Made by a program: the position numbers and the translations under genes. This document shows positions 31,738 through 40,148 of a stretch of 64,000 nt of DNA, piece by piece. How positions within the stretch are numbered: the first letter of the stretch is position 1; every line of letters begins with the position of its first letter. Source of the DNA: Halopseudomonas salegens (lineage in GTDB: Bacteria; Pseudomonadota; Gammaproteobacteria; Pseudomonadales; Pseudomonadaceae); contig NZ_LT629787.1 in the NCBI RefSeq assembly GCF_900105655.1, positions 1,736,001 to 1,800,000 of the forward strand, written 5' to 3'. The notes beneath the pieces are model-generated. The model was not told the DNA's origin. It did not search any database and saw only the letters and a program-made list of their open reading frames with translations.

Positions 31738-32284
31738 GAGCACCTCCCAGCAGGCGCGACAGGCACTTTTTCATTGCCTGTTTGGCATGGAACATCCGGG
31801 TTTTCACCGTGTTTTCCGGGCAGTCGACGACCATGGCAATATCGCCATAGGACATCTCTTCAAAAAAAGTCAGCTCCATGACCGCGCGATGGGCGACAGA
31901 CAGCGTCTCGATGCAATGGCGAACCTGTTGGGCTTGCTGATCACCGATCAGGCAACTCAAGGCACCGGGGCTGTCATCGGCAAGCTCTGCCATTTTCTCG
32001 TCCTCCAGTTGCTGTGGCCTGTTTTTGCGCAGACGATCAATCACCTTGAAATAGGCGATACTGAACAACCAGGTAGACACCTTGGAGCGGCCCTGAAAGC
32101 TGTCGGCTTTGCGCCAGACATCCATGAACACCTCATTCAGGATGTCAGCGGCTTCAAAGGCATCGTGCAACTTGTTCAGGATAAAATTGAACAAGCGCGT
32201 CTCGTATTGCCGGTAGAAAGCAGCCAATGCCTGCTGATCGCCCTTGGCGATCTGACGCAGCAAATCTTCATCCTGTGTGCTCAT
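31724..32284 (-). CDS. ECF-type RNA polymerase sigma factor
   Basis: This is a 186-residue sigma70-family factor with only regions 2 and 4. Region 2 runs about 25-95 (FYRQYETRLFNFILNKLHDAFEAADILNEVFMDVWRKAD and FQGRSKVSTWLFSIAYFKVIDRLRK). Region 4 runs about 120-175 (IETLSVAHRAVMELTFFEEMSYGDIAMVVDCPENTVKTRMFHAKQAM). The ATG overlaps the stop of the upstream secreted-protein gene as ATGA, and its own end overlaps the anti-sigma start, so stoichiometric synthesis is likely. Unusually for an ECF gene it is fourth in the operon. Its regulon probably includes the operon itself, which is inference. Confidence 0.93.
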   Translation of the reverse strand: MSTQDEDLLRQIAKGDQQALAAFYRQYETRLFNFILNKLHDAFEAADILNEVFMDVWRKADSFQGRSKVSTWLFSIAYFKVIDRLRKNRPQQLEDEKMAELADDSPGALSCLIGDQQAQQVRHCIETLSVAHRAVMELTFFEEMSYGDIAMVVDCPENTVKTRMFHAKQAMKKCLSRLLGGAHDDD

Positions 32285-33483
32285 AAGTCAGGGGTCCGAG
32301 CAGGTTTGCGCGGGGAAATGGCAATCACCCTGCCTTCGCTATCAAACGCCCGCAGCTGCCATTGGTAGCTTGTGCCGGATGACAGCCAGTCCAGCGTCAT
32401 GTTCGACAAAGCCATTGAAAGATCAGCAGACGGCACCAGCTTGCCACTCAGGGGCACGCTGCCACCCCGGGCAAAGATTTCCACCTGATAGGCATGGGCA
32501 TTGCTCACCGGTTGCCATGCAAAAGTCGTATCGTGATCCAGCAGCGCATTGTCCCGGGGCTGATCAACGACCAGTTCAGGGAGGTCAGCAACTGGCATCG
32601 GCTGACTATTGTCGATGACGAAGTAGCGCAGAATCGGAATATCCATCCGGGCACTGGTGTCACGTACCGAGAAAGCCAGCAGATACAAGCCCTGACGCTC
32701 TGTCGGCAACAGCGGGCTGACCACACGGACCTTGCCCTCGCCTGCGCTTACCAGGCTTTGCCGCACCACCTGAAGCACCCGGCCGGCACCGCTACCCAGA
32801 CTGGCCGTGGGATCAATAACGCGCCATTCACCTTGCAACACTCCGCTACTGCGGAAGCTGACATCGGCCACCGCACGCAACTCGGTGCGCTGCCCCACCA
32901 CATCGGTGCGGGATGCATCCTCAAAGGTCAGATCAATCCGACTGACTGTGAGCCCTTCTTCGCCGCTGCCGCCCGCATAAACGGCCAGGCTACCCGCCTC
33001 TTCGCGCTGGCCGTCACTGAACACGCGCACAATGCGTACGCTGCCGGCCGGGCTGTCGGCAATGCGTCTGGCCAGGCCAACATTTACCTGAAGGGTTTCA
33101 TTGAAAGTCAGCGTACCGCTCTGCCCCGCTGTCAGTGCAGAGGTTTGGCTGAGCAATCCACCGACAGTGGCCACAGTCGCCCCGTCGATCTGCAGCACGG
33201 CCCCCGGAGAACTGACCTGACGCGTAACGGGACCGGCTCTGGTAGCCGCATCGCTCTCGGTACGACTGACTTGCCAGCCGACATTGACAGGCATTGTGCT
33301 GTTGACTGGCAGCGTCACCGTCCCCGGATTGGCCGCAACCGAATTGACAACCGCATACGCCGGTGTGTTGGCTGCAAACAACCACAACAGAACACTAAAA
33401 ACCGCCAGCCAGGGGTGCATTGATGCGCAAAATTGCGAAGACCTGGTAGCGGTGCCGGCCTGAGGTGTACGCGGTAGTTTCAT
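32281..33483 (-). CDS. Secreted protein of unknown function with a fibronectin-like C-terminal domain
   Basis: This is a 400-residue protein that I do not recognise as a named family. A long signal peptide (about 1-44) has a hydrophobic core WLAVFSVLLWLFAANTPAYA. The mature part is beta-rich: an N-terminal immunoglobulin-like region (VTLPVNSTMPVNVGWQVSR), a middle stretch with RVFSDGQREEAGSLAVYAGG, and a C-terminal FN3-like domain (FAWQPVSNAHAYQVEIFA and YQWQLRAFDSEGRV). The ATG at 33483 has GGAGAA six bases upstream, which means the gene starts 89 bases inside the end of the barrel gene. An internal ATG at 33420 has no ribosome site. It ends by overlapping the sigma factor start (ATGA). Confidence 0.75.
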   Translation of the reverse strand: MKLPRTPQAGTATRSSQFCASMHPWLAVFSVLLWLFAANTPAYAVVNSVAANPGTVTLPVNSTMPVNVGWQVSRTESDAATRAGPVTRQVSSPGAVLQIDGATVATVGGLLSQTSALTAGQSGTLTFNETLQVNVGLARRIADSPAGSVRIVRVFSDGQREEAGSLAVYAGGSGEEGLTVSRIDLTFEDASRTDVVGQRTELRAVADVSFRSSGVLQGEWRVIDPTASLGSGAGRVLQVVRQSLVSAGEGKVRVVSPLLPTERQGLYLLAFSVRDTSARMDIPILRYFVIDNSQPMPVADLPELVVDQPRDNALLDHDTTFAWQPVSNAHAYQVEIFARGGSVPLSGKLVPSADLSMALSNMTLDWLSSGTSYQWQLRAFDSEGRVIAISPRKPARTPDL

Positions 33484-35449
33484 GATTGTTCTCCATAGAA
33501 CCTCTGAATGCGAGAGCCACGCCTGGTTTGTTCTGCGATGCTTTCAACAGCGTCCAGCCCAACTCGGCATTGACCAGGTGTCTGTCTGGTAGGTCGTTGT
33601 CACCACTGGCGAGGTTCATATTGTAATTCATGCTGAAATCAAGCTTTCCGGGGACCAGGATCGAGTTGATCCCCAGGTTCAGGTTGGTGCTGTAACTGCG
33701 CTGCTCTTCAAACTCGGTACTGAATACGCCGTATTGCAAGTCAGAATTCAGTGACAGCCGTTCGCTCACCTGTTTGCTGGCAGCCAGCGACAGGAAGCGA
33801 CTGTCAGTCCCCAGGCCCATTCCGGATCGATCGTCGAATTCTGCCTGGGTATATGAGCCGGACCAGTGCCATTGCGCGTAATTGGCGCCCCCTCCCAAGG
33901 TGATGGAACGAGCGATATTGTCATTATTGAATCCCAGGTATCCCTGTGGCGTTTTGTGTCTGTCCAGGTTGGCGATCAGGCCGGATAATTGCAGATAGGG
34001 CGTGCCCAACCAGGCACGAGAACCCGATTGCTGATCGAAGGTATAGCTGCCATTCCAGGCCAGGCTCTGTAAACGATCCGTTGGCATCCCTTCCAGATCA
34101 GCGACATTGTTGGTTTCCTGAGTAACCTGCACATTGGTCAACAGCCGGCCCCAATAAAAATCCGAGTAGACCGAGACCATATCCCGGTCTGCCGCCAGCC
34201 CCGGGTTGGCCAGGCTGGCAAAAAAAGTATCGATTCGCTGGTAATCCGTACCCACCACCAGATCAACCGGCTGGTCAAGCCAGTCAAGATCGGAAAAAGG
34301 CCTGAAATCAAAGCCCATTCGCCAGGCATCGCTGCTATGCATCACATCGGTATGATCGCTGATATCCGGGTCATAGCGACTGCGAGCGTACTCACCGCTC
34401 AGATTCAAGCGCCCCTGCCAAAAGGACTTTTCCAGCATCAACCCCCAACCCGATCCCTTGCCAGTACTTTGCTCTTCGCTAATGCCCAAGCCTGCCGTAC
34501 TCCCCTCACCGCTGTAATACATCGCAGTGATCGCCAGACCGTCCTCACCTGCTGAAAAGGGCTGCAACCGGGTCGATAATCCGTGCATTCGGTTGCGAGT
34601 GTCATCAATCCCCGTCAGATGCCTTGCGCCGGCAATGGAATCCGGGCGCAGAGCAAAGAACTGAGTGGCCAAGCGGTTATTGTTGCTACCAGCCTGAACG
34701 GATAACCCACGCCGTTGTTGCGGGGAAAAGAGCAGGCCATCCAGCCCCAGACTGTGATGACCCAGATTCACACCGGTATGCAGATGCTCGCCCTGATGAC
34801 GGGAAGCCAGGCTGTACTCGCCAAGGTCCAGAGTCTCACCGGTCAAGGTGTTCGATCGCTCGCTCTGCAACAGATAATTGCCCTGGGCATTGAACTGCCA
34901 GTTGTTACCCTGCAACTCAGCCGCGCCAACCCCGGCACCGGACAATTGCTGACGCCCGGTATCGCTCTTGATATTGTGCTCATGCAGGCGATAGCTGGCT
35001 TCCAGGGTATTATTCACGGACCAGGACGCTGAGCGCAGCCACTGCTCGGCAGCCGCTATTTGTTGCGCATCAGCCATGGCCGGGGCGGTGCCCGCAGCGC
35101 CGTCGGGTTGGGGTTGGTCAAAACGCCAACTTGCAACCTCTTCACTGCGGCCATCCGGCTGTAGCAACACCAGTCGAATGCTGTGTGGCCCCGAGCCCAG
35201 GGGCTCTGGTGGCGCGTAGAGAAAGTCGCCCTCTTCCCACGACAAGAACGCGGTGACGTCGATACCGTTAACCTCAACCGCCAGCCGGGTCAGGGTAAGC
35301 ATATCGATATCGTCCGGCAGAGATATTGCGAATAGCTGACCGGCGCGCGGTGCAAGAATCAGCTCGGCCTGCACATCATTGGCCCAGAGCAACGCCGAGT
35401 GCAGCCACAAGGGTATTGACAGCAGCGCGCCTAGATATCTGCTCTTCAT
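33395..35449 (-). CDS. Predicted outer-membrane beta-barrel protein
   Basis: This is a 684-residue protein with no named family that I can recognise. The signal peptide is MKSRYLGALLSIPLWLHSALLWA. Residues about 24-115 form a small beta domain (ELILAPRAGQLFAISLPDD, then SIRLVLLQPDGRSEEVASWRF). From about 145 on, repeated amphipathic strands with alternating hydrophobic and polar residues, Trp/Tyr girdles and short turns indicate a barrel of perhaps 20-26 strands. It ends in LAGGF, with the aromatic C-terminal residue recognised by the BAM machinery. The start has AGGGAA upstream. It may be a channel, an anchor for secreted partners or a sensor. Its presence with sigma, anti-sigma and subtilase suggests an envelope system. 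Confidence 0.78.
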   Translation of the reverse strand: MKSRYLGALLSIPLWLHSALLWANDVQAELILAPRAGQLFAISLPDDIDMLTLTRLAVEVNGIDVTAFLSWEEGDFLYAPPEPLGSGPHSIRLVLLQPDGRSEEVASWRFDQPQPDGAAGTAPAMADAQQIAAAEQWLRSASWSVNNTLEASYRLHEHNIKSDTGRQQLSGAGVGAAELQGNNWQFNAQGNYLLQSERSNTLTGETLDLGEYSLASRHQGEHLHTGVNLGHHSLGLDGLLFSPQQRRGLSVQAGSNNNRLATQFFALRPDSIAGARHLTGIDDTRNRMHGLSTRLQPFSAGEDGLAITAMYYSGEGSTAGLGISEEQSTGKGSGWGLMLEKSFWQGRLNLSGEYARSRYDPDISDHTDVMHSSDAWRMGFDFRPFSDLDWLDQPVDLVVGTDYQRIDTFFASLANPGLAADRDMVSVYSDFYWGRLLTNVQVTQETNNVADLEGMPTDRLQSLAWNGSYTFDQQSGSRAWLGTPYLQLSGLIANLDRHKTPQGYLGFNNDNIARSITLGGGANYAQWHWSGSYTQAEFDDRSGMGLGTDSRFLSLAASKQVSERLSLNSDLQYGVFSTEFEEQRSYSTNLNLGINSILVPGKLDFSMNYNMNLASGDNDLPDRHLVNAELGWTLLKASQNKPGVALAFRGSMENNHETTAYTSGRHRYQVFAILRINAPLAGGF

Positions 35450-35537
35450 GGTAGCAAGTTCCCTTTAATCAATAAGGCAGAGCCTTCAATCAAGGCCCTG
35501 CCCGCCGCCCCTGTATGGGATCAGCAATCAACCATGG

Positions 35538-36884
35538 TTATCGCTTCGGCAAGGCAGCCGGCTCTTGTTCAACAGCCCGAATACGCGCAGGCGCACTTGG
35601 CTCAGATGCTGGTGCTGGCTGTATCTTGTCGAGTTCCGGTGTAGCCGCTTGTGGCCTGACCCGTGAAGGCGATGCTGGCGCTGGGCCTGGCGGTTGATCG
35701 GCCTGGAAGCCACCTGCACCACCGCCCGGCTGCACGGCCACCTGCGGTACACAGCGGTGGTTCCAGTTTGCGCTGCCATAGGCTTTCCATTCACTCCAGG
35801 TATTGCTGTCAGCATCCCTGACCGATGCTTTTATGCTGAGTGGATGGGTAAAAGTCTGATTCAAGGTATCCCAGCCAGCGTTATAGCCCTGATTCAACTT
35901 TGCCGTCAGCGGATAGCTGAAATCATGATGGGCATGCATGTTGGTCGTCGAGTCATAAACAATCTCTCCGCTGCTGTGCACGGGATTGCTGTTGTCTTCC
36001 ACTCTGAAACGAATATGGCCTTTGCCATTACCGCTGTAATTGATGCGAATCACCGGGTCAGTCTCCGGAACACACCGGCCAATATAGTGGGGCATATTGG
36101 GCTGAAAACTGGCGCTGTTGAGCATCAACGGCAAATCATGACCAATATGACCCGGCATCTCGGTACCCGCCAGCTGACCACTGAGTTGCACCGGGGCAAT
36201 CAGGTCCGGGTCACCTTTGTAAATCACCGTCATATCGATGGACGTCGAAGCAAAAGCCGGCCTCGAGGTATTGCTCGAGGTGTTTTTGCACCACCCCGCC
36301 AGCGACACAGTGCGGCTCACCGTAATGTAGTGATCCTGCCGGTAGAAATCGATAGCGCTGCCGCCCTGGCCAAGGTGCTGCTGCAATTCCTTGTTCAGTT
36401 CTTCCTGCGGATTGAAGCGGATGGCTGGATGCCCTTGCTTGATCTGGGACAGAGGAATACTGAAGCTTTGCTGGTTACCCGCTTCGGTGACTCTTTTGTT
36501 GCCCTTGCCGCTGGTGAAACTGGGATGATAAACCGCATCAAACAGGGTTTGCGGCGACTGGACAGAATCCAGGAACAGGGAGATCGGGCCAAAGTAGGCG
36601 CGAGCATGGTCAAACCCGACGTTATTGCTGGCTGCACAGGAAACAAGCCCAGTGAAATCAACATCAACATGTGTTTTGTCAGGCTGTAGCTGCATGGCTT
36701 GCAGCTGTTTGCTGGCTGCGATGTTTTCAAGTTCAACCGAATGCGTGTATATCCCCTTTTCCACCGACAGGGACACTCCGCTGATATATTCCGGGTACAG
36801 GTTGGCTGATGCAGCACCGGCAGTCATTGTCAGCGCCAGTGCAGCCAAGACACGCATACCGCCACTGGTGTCAAGTACTTTCAT
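35538..36884 (-). CDS. Exported protein of unknown function, first gene of the sigma/subtilase operon
   Basis: This is a 448-residue protein not assigned to a family. The signal peptide ends near AASA-NLYPEYISG. The mature part contains four cysteines (SCAASNN, GWCKNT, GRCVPET, HRCVPQ) that could form two disulfides in the periplasm or outside the cell. It is beta-rich with FRVEDNSNPVHSSGEIVYDSTTN and DADSNTWSEWKAYGS segments. The last 60 or so residues are a Pro/Ala-rich, disordered tail. The ATG at 36884 has GGAG eight bases upstream; a TTG two codons earlier is less likely. It opens the six-gene operon and ends 88 bases before the barrel gene. Function is unknown. Confidence 0.75.
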   Translation of the reverse strand: MKVLDTSGGMRVLAALALTMTAGAASANLYPEYISGVSLSVEKGIYTHSVELENIAASKQLQAMQLQPDKTHVDVDFTGLVSCAASNNVGFDHARAYFGPISLFLDSVQSPQTLFDAVYHPSFTSGKGNKRVTEAGNQQSFSIPLSQIKQGHPAIRFNPQEELNKELQQHLGQGGSAIDFYRQDHYITVSRTVSLAGWCKNTSSNTSRPAFASTSIDMTVIYKGDPDLIAPVQLSGQLAGTEMPGHIGHDLPLMLNSASFQPNMPHYIGRCVPETDPVIRINYSGNGKGHIRFRVEDNSNPVHSSGEIVYDSTTNMHAHHDFSYPLTAKLNQGYNAGWDTLNQTFTHPLSIKASVRDADSNTWSEWKAYGSANWNHRCVPQVAVQPGGGAGGFQADQPPGPAPASPSRVRPQAATPELDKIQPAPASEPSAPARIRAVEQEPAALPKR

Positions 36885-37179
36885 GATCAAATCTCCGTTT
36901 GAAAAAAGAAGCGTTACTTACACCAGCTGTGTCGTAGTCACTCATGGTGACGTTCAAATTATTTTCCAGATGTTGCGCATTATTTATGACTGACCAGTAC
37001 CAATCAAGTACTCATCGTCATTACCTGTCGTCTTCGGTCCTTTTTCAGTTGGCCTGATACAGCCATCTTTTCAGCATCAGCGGCATGCTCTATTCTGCAG
37101 ACATGATGATTTCCAACACGCACCCAACCCCCGCCCTTCGGCTGGCAAGCACGCCGGCCCACAGCAGGCAGCACATTGA
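36885..37179. promoter_or_regulatory. Divergent region between the sigma/subtilase operon and a LysR gene
   Basis: The AT-rich sequence at 36890-37015 precedes the leftward operon and is the natural place for its promoter. On the minus strand it includes TTGATT followed about 15 bases on by TAAATAAT (suboptimal spacing). Nearer the gene lies a short palindrome GTCAC-catga-GTGAC next to GAACG, a possible ECF-type -35. None of these is decisive. No other gene is visible. Confidence 0.35.
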
Positions 37180-38082
37180 ATGAAAGCGCCCAGAGTAACC
37201 CTGGAGCAGTGGCGAGCCTTGCAGACGGTCGTTGACGAAGGTGGTTTTGCGCAGGCGGCAGAAGTACTGCACCGTTCGCAATCCTCAGTCAGCTACGCCA
37301 TCAAACGGCTGGAGGAGCAACTCGGCATTCCTGTTCTGGAAATTGTCGGACGCAAAGCCGTGCTGACCGAAGCCGGGCACACTCTGCTGCAACGCTCTCG
37401 CAACCTTACCGATCAGGCCAGCCTGCTGGAAAATCTCGCCCAGCAGATCGAACAGGGCTGGGAACCGGAAATCAATCTGGTCGCCGATGCGGCCTATCCC
37501 ACTGAACGCCTGGCCAATGCCCTCAAGGCCTTTCTGGCTTTCAGTCATGGCAGCCGCGTACAACTGCGCGAGGAAGTGCTCTCCGGCGTGGAAGAGCAGC
37601 TGCTGGCAGGCAACGCCGATCTGGCTATATCCGGGCTGCAGATAACCGGCTATCTGGCCAAGGAGTTGGGCAGTATCGAGTTCATTGCCGTTGCTCATCC
37701 CGAGCATGCCCTGCATCAGCATCAACATCTGCTGAGTCAGGATGATCTCAAGAGCGAATTACAGGTAGTCACGCGCGACTCCGGAGCCCGGCATCCCAGG
37801 GATGCCGGATGGCTGGGTGCCGAACAGCGCTGGACCGTCGCCAACCTGGCAACAGCCGCCGAACTGGTTGCCAGCGGCCTCGGCTTTGCGTGGCTGCCCA
37901 CGCACGAAATTCGCCATTTCATGGTGGATGGCCGCCTCAAACCCCTGTCGCTGGTTCAGGGCGGTCGCCGCAACCACATGATGTACCTGTATGTTGGCCA
38001 GGAGAAACCACAGGGGCCGGCGAGCAAGATTCTTGCCGATTTGATCAGCCAACATGCCCTTCAACGACCCCTGACGAGCTAG
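37180..38082 (+). CDS. LysR family transcriptional regulator
   Basis: This is a 300-residue regulator. The N-terminal winged helix is LEQWRALQTVVDEGGFAQAAEVLHRSQSSVSYAIKRLEEQLGIPVL (about 8-55), followed by a linker helix and a periplasmic-binding-like effector domain (about 92-295). Landmarks there are INLVADAAYPTERLANAL and SGVEEQLLAGNADLAISG. The last codons overlap the end of convergent prpF by four bases. Its target is unknown. It stands beside two operons, and the divergent orientation makes the sigma/subtilase operon at least as likely a target as prp, which has its own GntR regulator. Confidence 0.9.
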   Translation: MKAPRVTLEQWRALQTVVDEGGFAQAAEVLHRSQSSVSYAIKRLEEQLGIPVLEIVGRKAVLTEAGHTLLQRSRNLTDQASLLENLAQQIEQGWEPEINLVADAAYPTERLANALKAFLAFSHGSRVQLREEVLSGVEEQLLAGNADLAISGLQITGYLAKELGSIEFIAVAHPEHALHQHQHLLSQDDLKSELQVVTRDSGARHPRDAGWLGAEQRWTVANLATAAELVASGLGFAWLPTHEIRHFMVDGRLKPLSLVQGGRRNHMMYLYVGQEKPQGPASKILADLISQHALQRPLTS

Positions 38083-39263
38083 CCCGTAAACGAATCACCC
38101 GGCACCCGCACCCAACCTTCCATCAGAATCCGCGCACTGCGACTCATGATCGCCTTGGTCGCGACCCAGTCACCGTCAACCTCGGCCACTTCCGCGCCCA
38201 CCCGCAAGGTGCCGGACGGATGCCCGAAGGTCACCTGCGAACGCTCGCCACCCCCCGCGGCCTGATGGACCAGCGTGCCGGGAATCGATGCCGCGGTGCC
38301 AATGGCCACCGCCGCCGTCCCCATCATGGCATGGTGCATCTTGCCCATCGACAAGGCACGCACCACCAGATCAACCTCATTGGCTGAGACGCTTTTGCCA
38401 CTGGACGCAGTGTAATCCTGCGCCGGTCCGACAAAGGCCACCTTGGGCGTATGCTGACGCCTGGCCGCTTCACTGATGTCATTGATCAAGCCCATCTTGA
38501 CCGCCCCGTATGCCCGAATATTCTCGAACATCGCCAGCGCATCAGGCTTGCTGTTGATCGCATCCTGCAGCTCGGTACCGGTATAACCAATATCCACGGC
38601 ATTGACGAAAATGGTCGGAATACCGGCCGTGATCATGGTCACCTGCAAGGTACCAACACCCGGTACTGTCAGATCATCCACCCGGTTGCCGGTCGGGAAC
38701 ATGGCACCCTCGCCATCGGACGGGTCCATGAACTCCAACTGGATTTCCGCCGCCGGAAAGGTCACCCCGTCCAGCTCGAAATCACCGGTTTCCTCCACGG
38801 CGCCATTGGTCACCGGCACATGGGCAATAATCGTCTTACCGATATTCGCCTGCCAGATACGCACCGTGCAGATGCCATTCTCCGGCACCCGCGCCAGATC
38901 CATCAGCCCCGCATGAATGGCAAAAGCCCCCGCCGCCGTCGACAGATTGCCGCAGTTGCCACTCCAGTCGACAAATGCACTGTCGATGGATACCTGCCCG
39001 TAAAGGTAATCGACATCATGACCCGGCTGTTCACTGCGCGACAGAATCACGCACTTGCTGGTACTCGAGGTCGCCCCACCCATACCGTCGGTATGTTTGC
39101 CATAAGGGTCCGGGCTACCAATCACCCGCAAAAACAACTGATCCCGCGCCTTGCCGGGAACCTGAGCCGCTTGCGGCAGATCCTCCAGCCGAAAAAACAC
39201 CCCTTTGCTGGTGCCGCCACGCATATAGGTCGCCGGGATGCGGATTTGTGCTGCGTGTTTCAT
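38079..39263 (-). CDS. prpF: 2-methylaconitate cis-trans isomerase
   Basis: This 394-residue PrpF isomerises the trans-2-methylaconitate produced by AcnD to the cis form in the 2-methylcitrate cycle. The start RIPATYMRGGTSKGVFFR is the family hallmark, with the catalytic Lys in TSKG. GSPDPYGKHTDGMGGATSSTSK and SGNCGNLSTAAGAFA (catalytic Cys) follow, and GKMHHAMMGT comes near the end. AGGAGC precedes the ATG. It is the last gene of the prp operon but is separated from acnD by 885 bases that hold a DUF559 gene and two repeat modules. Confidence 0.96.
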   Translation of the reverse strand: MKHAAQIRIPATYMRGGTSKGVFFRLEDLPQAAQVPGKARDQLFLRVIGSPDPYGKHTDGMGGATSSTSKCVILSRSEQPGHDVDYLYGQVSIDSAFVDWSGNCGNLSTAAGAFAIHAGLMDLARVPENGICTVRIWQANIGKTIIAHVPVTNGAVEETGDFELDGVTFPAAEIQLEFMDPSDGEGAMFPTGNRVDDLTVPGVGTLQVTMITAGIPTIFVNAVDIGYTGTELQDAINSKPDALAMFENIRAYGAVKMGLINDISEAARRQHTPKVAFVGPAQDYTASSGKSVSANEVDLVVRALSMGKMHHAMMGTAAVAIGTAASIPGTLVHQAAGGGERSQVTFGHPSGTLRVGAEVAEVDGDWVATKAIMSRSARILMEGWVRVPGDSFTG

Positions 39264-39305
39264 TTGGTGCTCCTGTTTGGTTGTGGGGTGATGGGCTTAA
39301 TACCA

Positions 39306-39452
39306 TCCCCCTCTCCCCAACCCCTCTCCCGCCAGGGGAGAGGGGCTATTTGTGCAAGCTTTCAGCTCATGCAAGAGGCTTGAACATATTCGGCAGTCAT
39401 GCTTGGAGTCACCCCTCTCCCCTCGCGGGAGAGGGGTCGGGGGAGAGGGGGA
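39306..39452. repeat. GAGAGGGG inverted-repeat module, copy A
   Basis: Two compound arms face each other. The left arm (about 39306-39348) reads CCCCCTCTCCC then CCCTCTCCC-gcca-GGGGAGAGGGG. The right arm (about 39408-39452) is its near reverse complement. About 60 bases separate them. Each arm is itself a hairpin, and the whole can fold into one long stem. The arrangement resembles REPIN-type paired palindromes but the motif differs from classical pseudomonad REPs. Confidence 0.8.
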
Positions 39453-39482
39453 GCGAAGATTGCTTAATCCGCCTGAACGCTC

Positions 39483-39821
39483 TCACTCACCCTCCCCCTC
39501 AACCGCCGCATAAATCACTTCCAACACCTGCTGCGTATTCAACAAAATCTCATTATTCCAAAACCGCAACACCCGAAAGCCCTGCGCCTGCAGCCATTCA
39601 TCACGCGCCACATCATGCGGGCTTTCGTTATGTTGCCCACCATCAGCCTCGACGATCACCCGTGCACCGAAGTGCACAAAGTCGACAACGTACTTACCCA
39701 GCGGTTGCTGACGACGAAACTTCTGCCCAGCCAGGCGATGGCTGCGCAAGTGATACCAGAGCACTCGCTCCGCATCGGTCATTTGCCGACGCAATTGCTT
39801 GGCAAAGGCTTTCTGATCCAT
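39483..39821 (-). CDS. DUF559 endonuclease-like protein
   Basis: This is a 112-residue protein of the DUF559 family, related in fold to Vsr very-short-patch-repair and PD-(D/E)XK endonucleases. It begins with a helical MTDAERVLWYHLRSHRLAGQKFRRQQP segment. The putative catalytic core follows: Asp47 in YVVDFV, then Glu58 and Asp60 in IVEADGGQH. GFRVLRFWNNEIL is a conserved C-terminal strand and helix. It lies inside the prp operon on the same strand, between GAGAGGGG modules A and B. Its last codons (VEGEGE) are written in a G/A-rich tract resembling a module arm. Whether it cuts DNA, repairs it or moves the repeats is unknown. Confidence 0.88.
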   Translation of the reverse strand: MDQKAFAKQLRRQMTDAERVLWYHLRSHRLAGQKFRRQQPLGKYVVDFVHFGARVIVEADGGQHNESPHDVARDEWLQAQGFRVLRFWNNEILLNTQQVLEVIYAAVEGEGE

Positions 39822-39890
39822 GGCTTCCCTGCCTTGATGTGGTTGTTTGGGGTGTTGGGGAGTTGGCTGGATCGGATTATGTCACCCGCT

Positions 39891-40111
39891 TCACCCTCTC
39901 CCCAACCCCGCCTGCGGCCCCCAGCCCTTCGCAGAGCTCAGGGCGTTCGGGCGGGCGAACCAGTGCTTCGCTTTTACCGCCCTCACCCCGTCAAGGGAGA
40001 GGGGCTAAATGGTGCGAGCTTGGCGATAGCAGAATATCTCCGACACTTCTCGTTAGTCAGCCAGAAGTCACCCCTCTCCCTTGACGGGAGAGGGGTCGGG
40101 GGTGAGGGTGA
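39891..40111. repeat. GAGAGGGG inverted-repeat module, copy B (interrupted)
   Basis: The outer ends CACCCTCTCCCCAACCCC and GTCGGGGGTGAGGGTG pair, and the right inner hairpin is CCCCTCTCCC-ttgac-GGGAGAGGGG. The left arm is split by about 75 bases of unrelated GC-rich sequence before CGTCAAGGGAGAGGGGCTA resumes. The inner segment shares GGGGCTA and an agctt block with copy A. Confidence 0.75.
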
Positions 40112-40148
40112 AAGCGATCCAGCAACATCAACCTCGCTGAAATACCCC

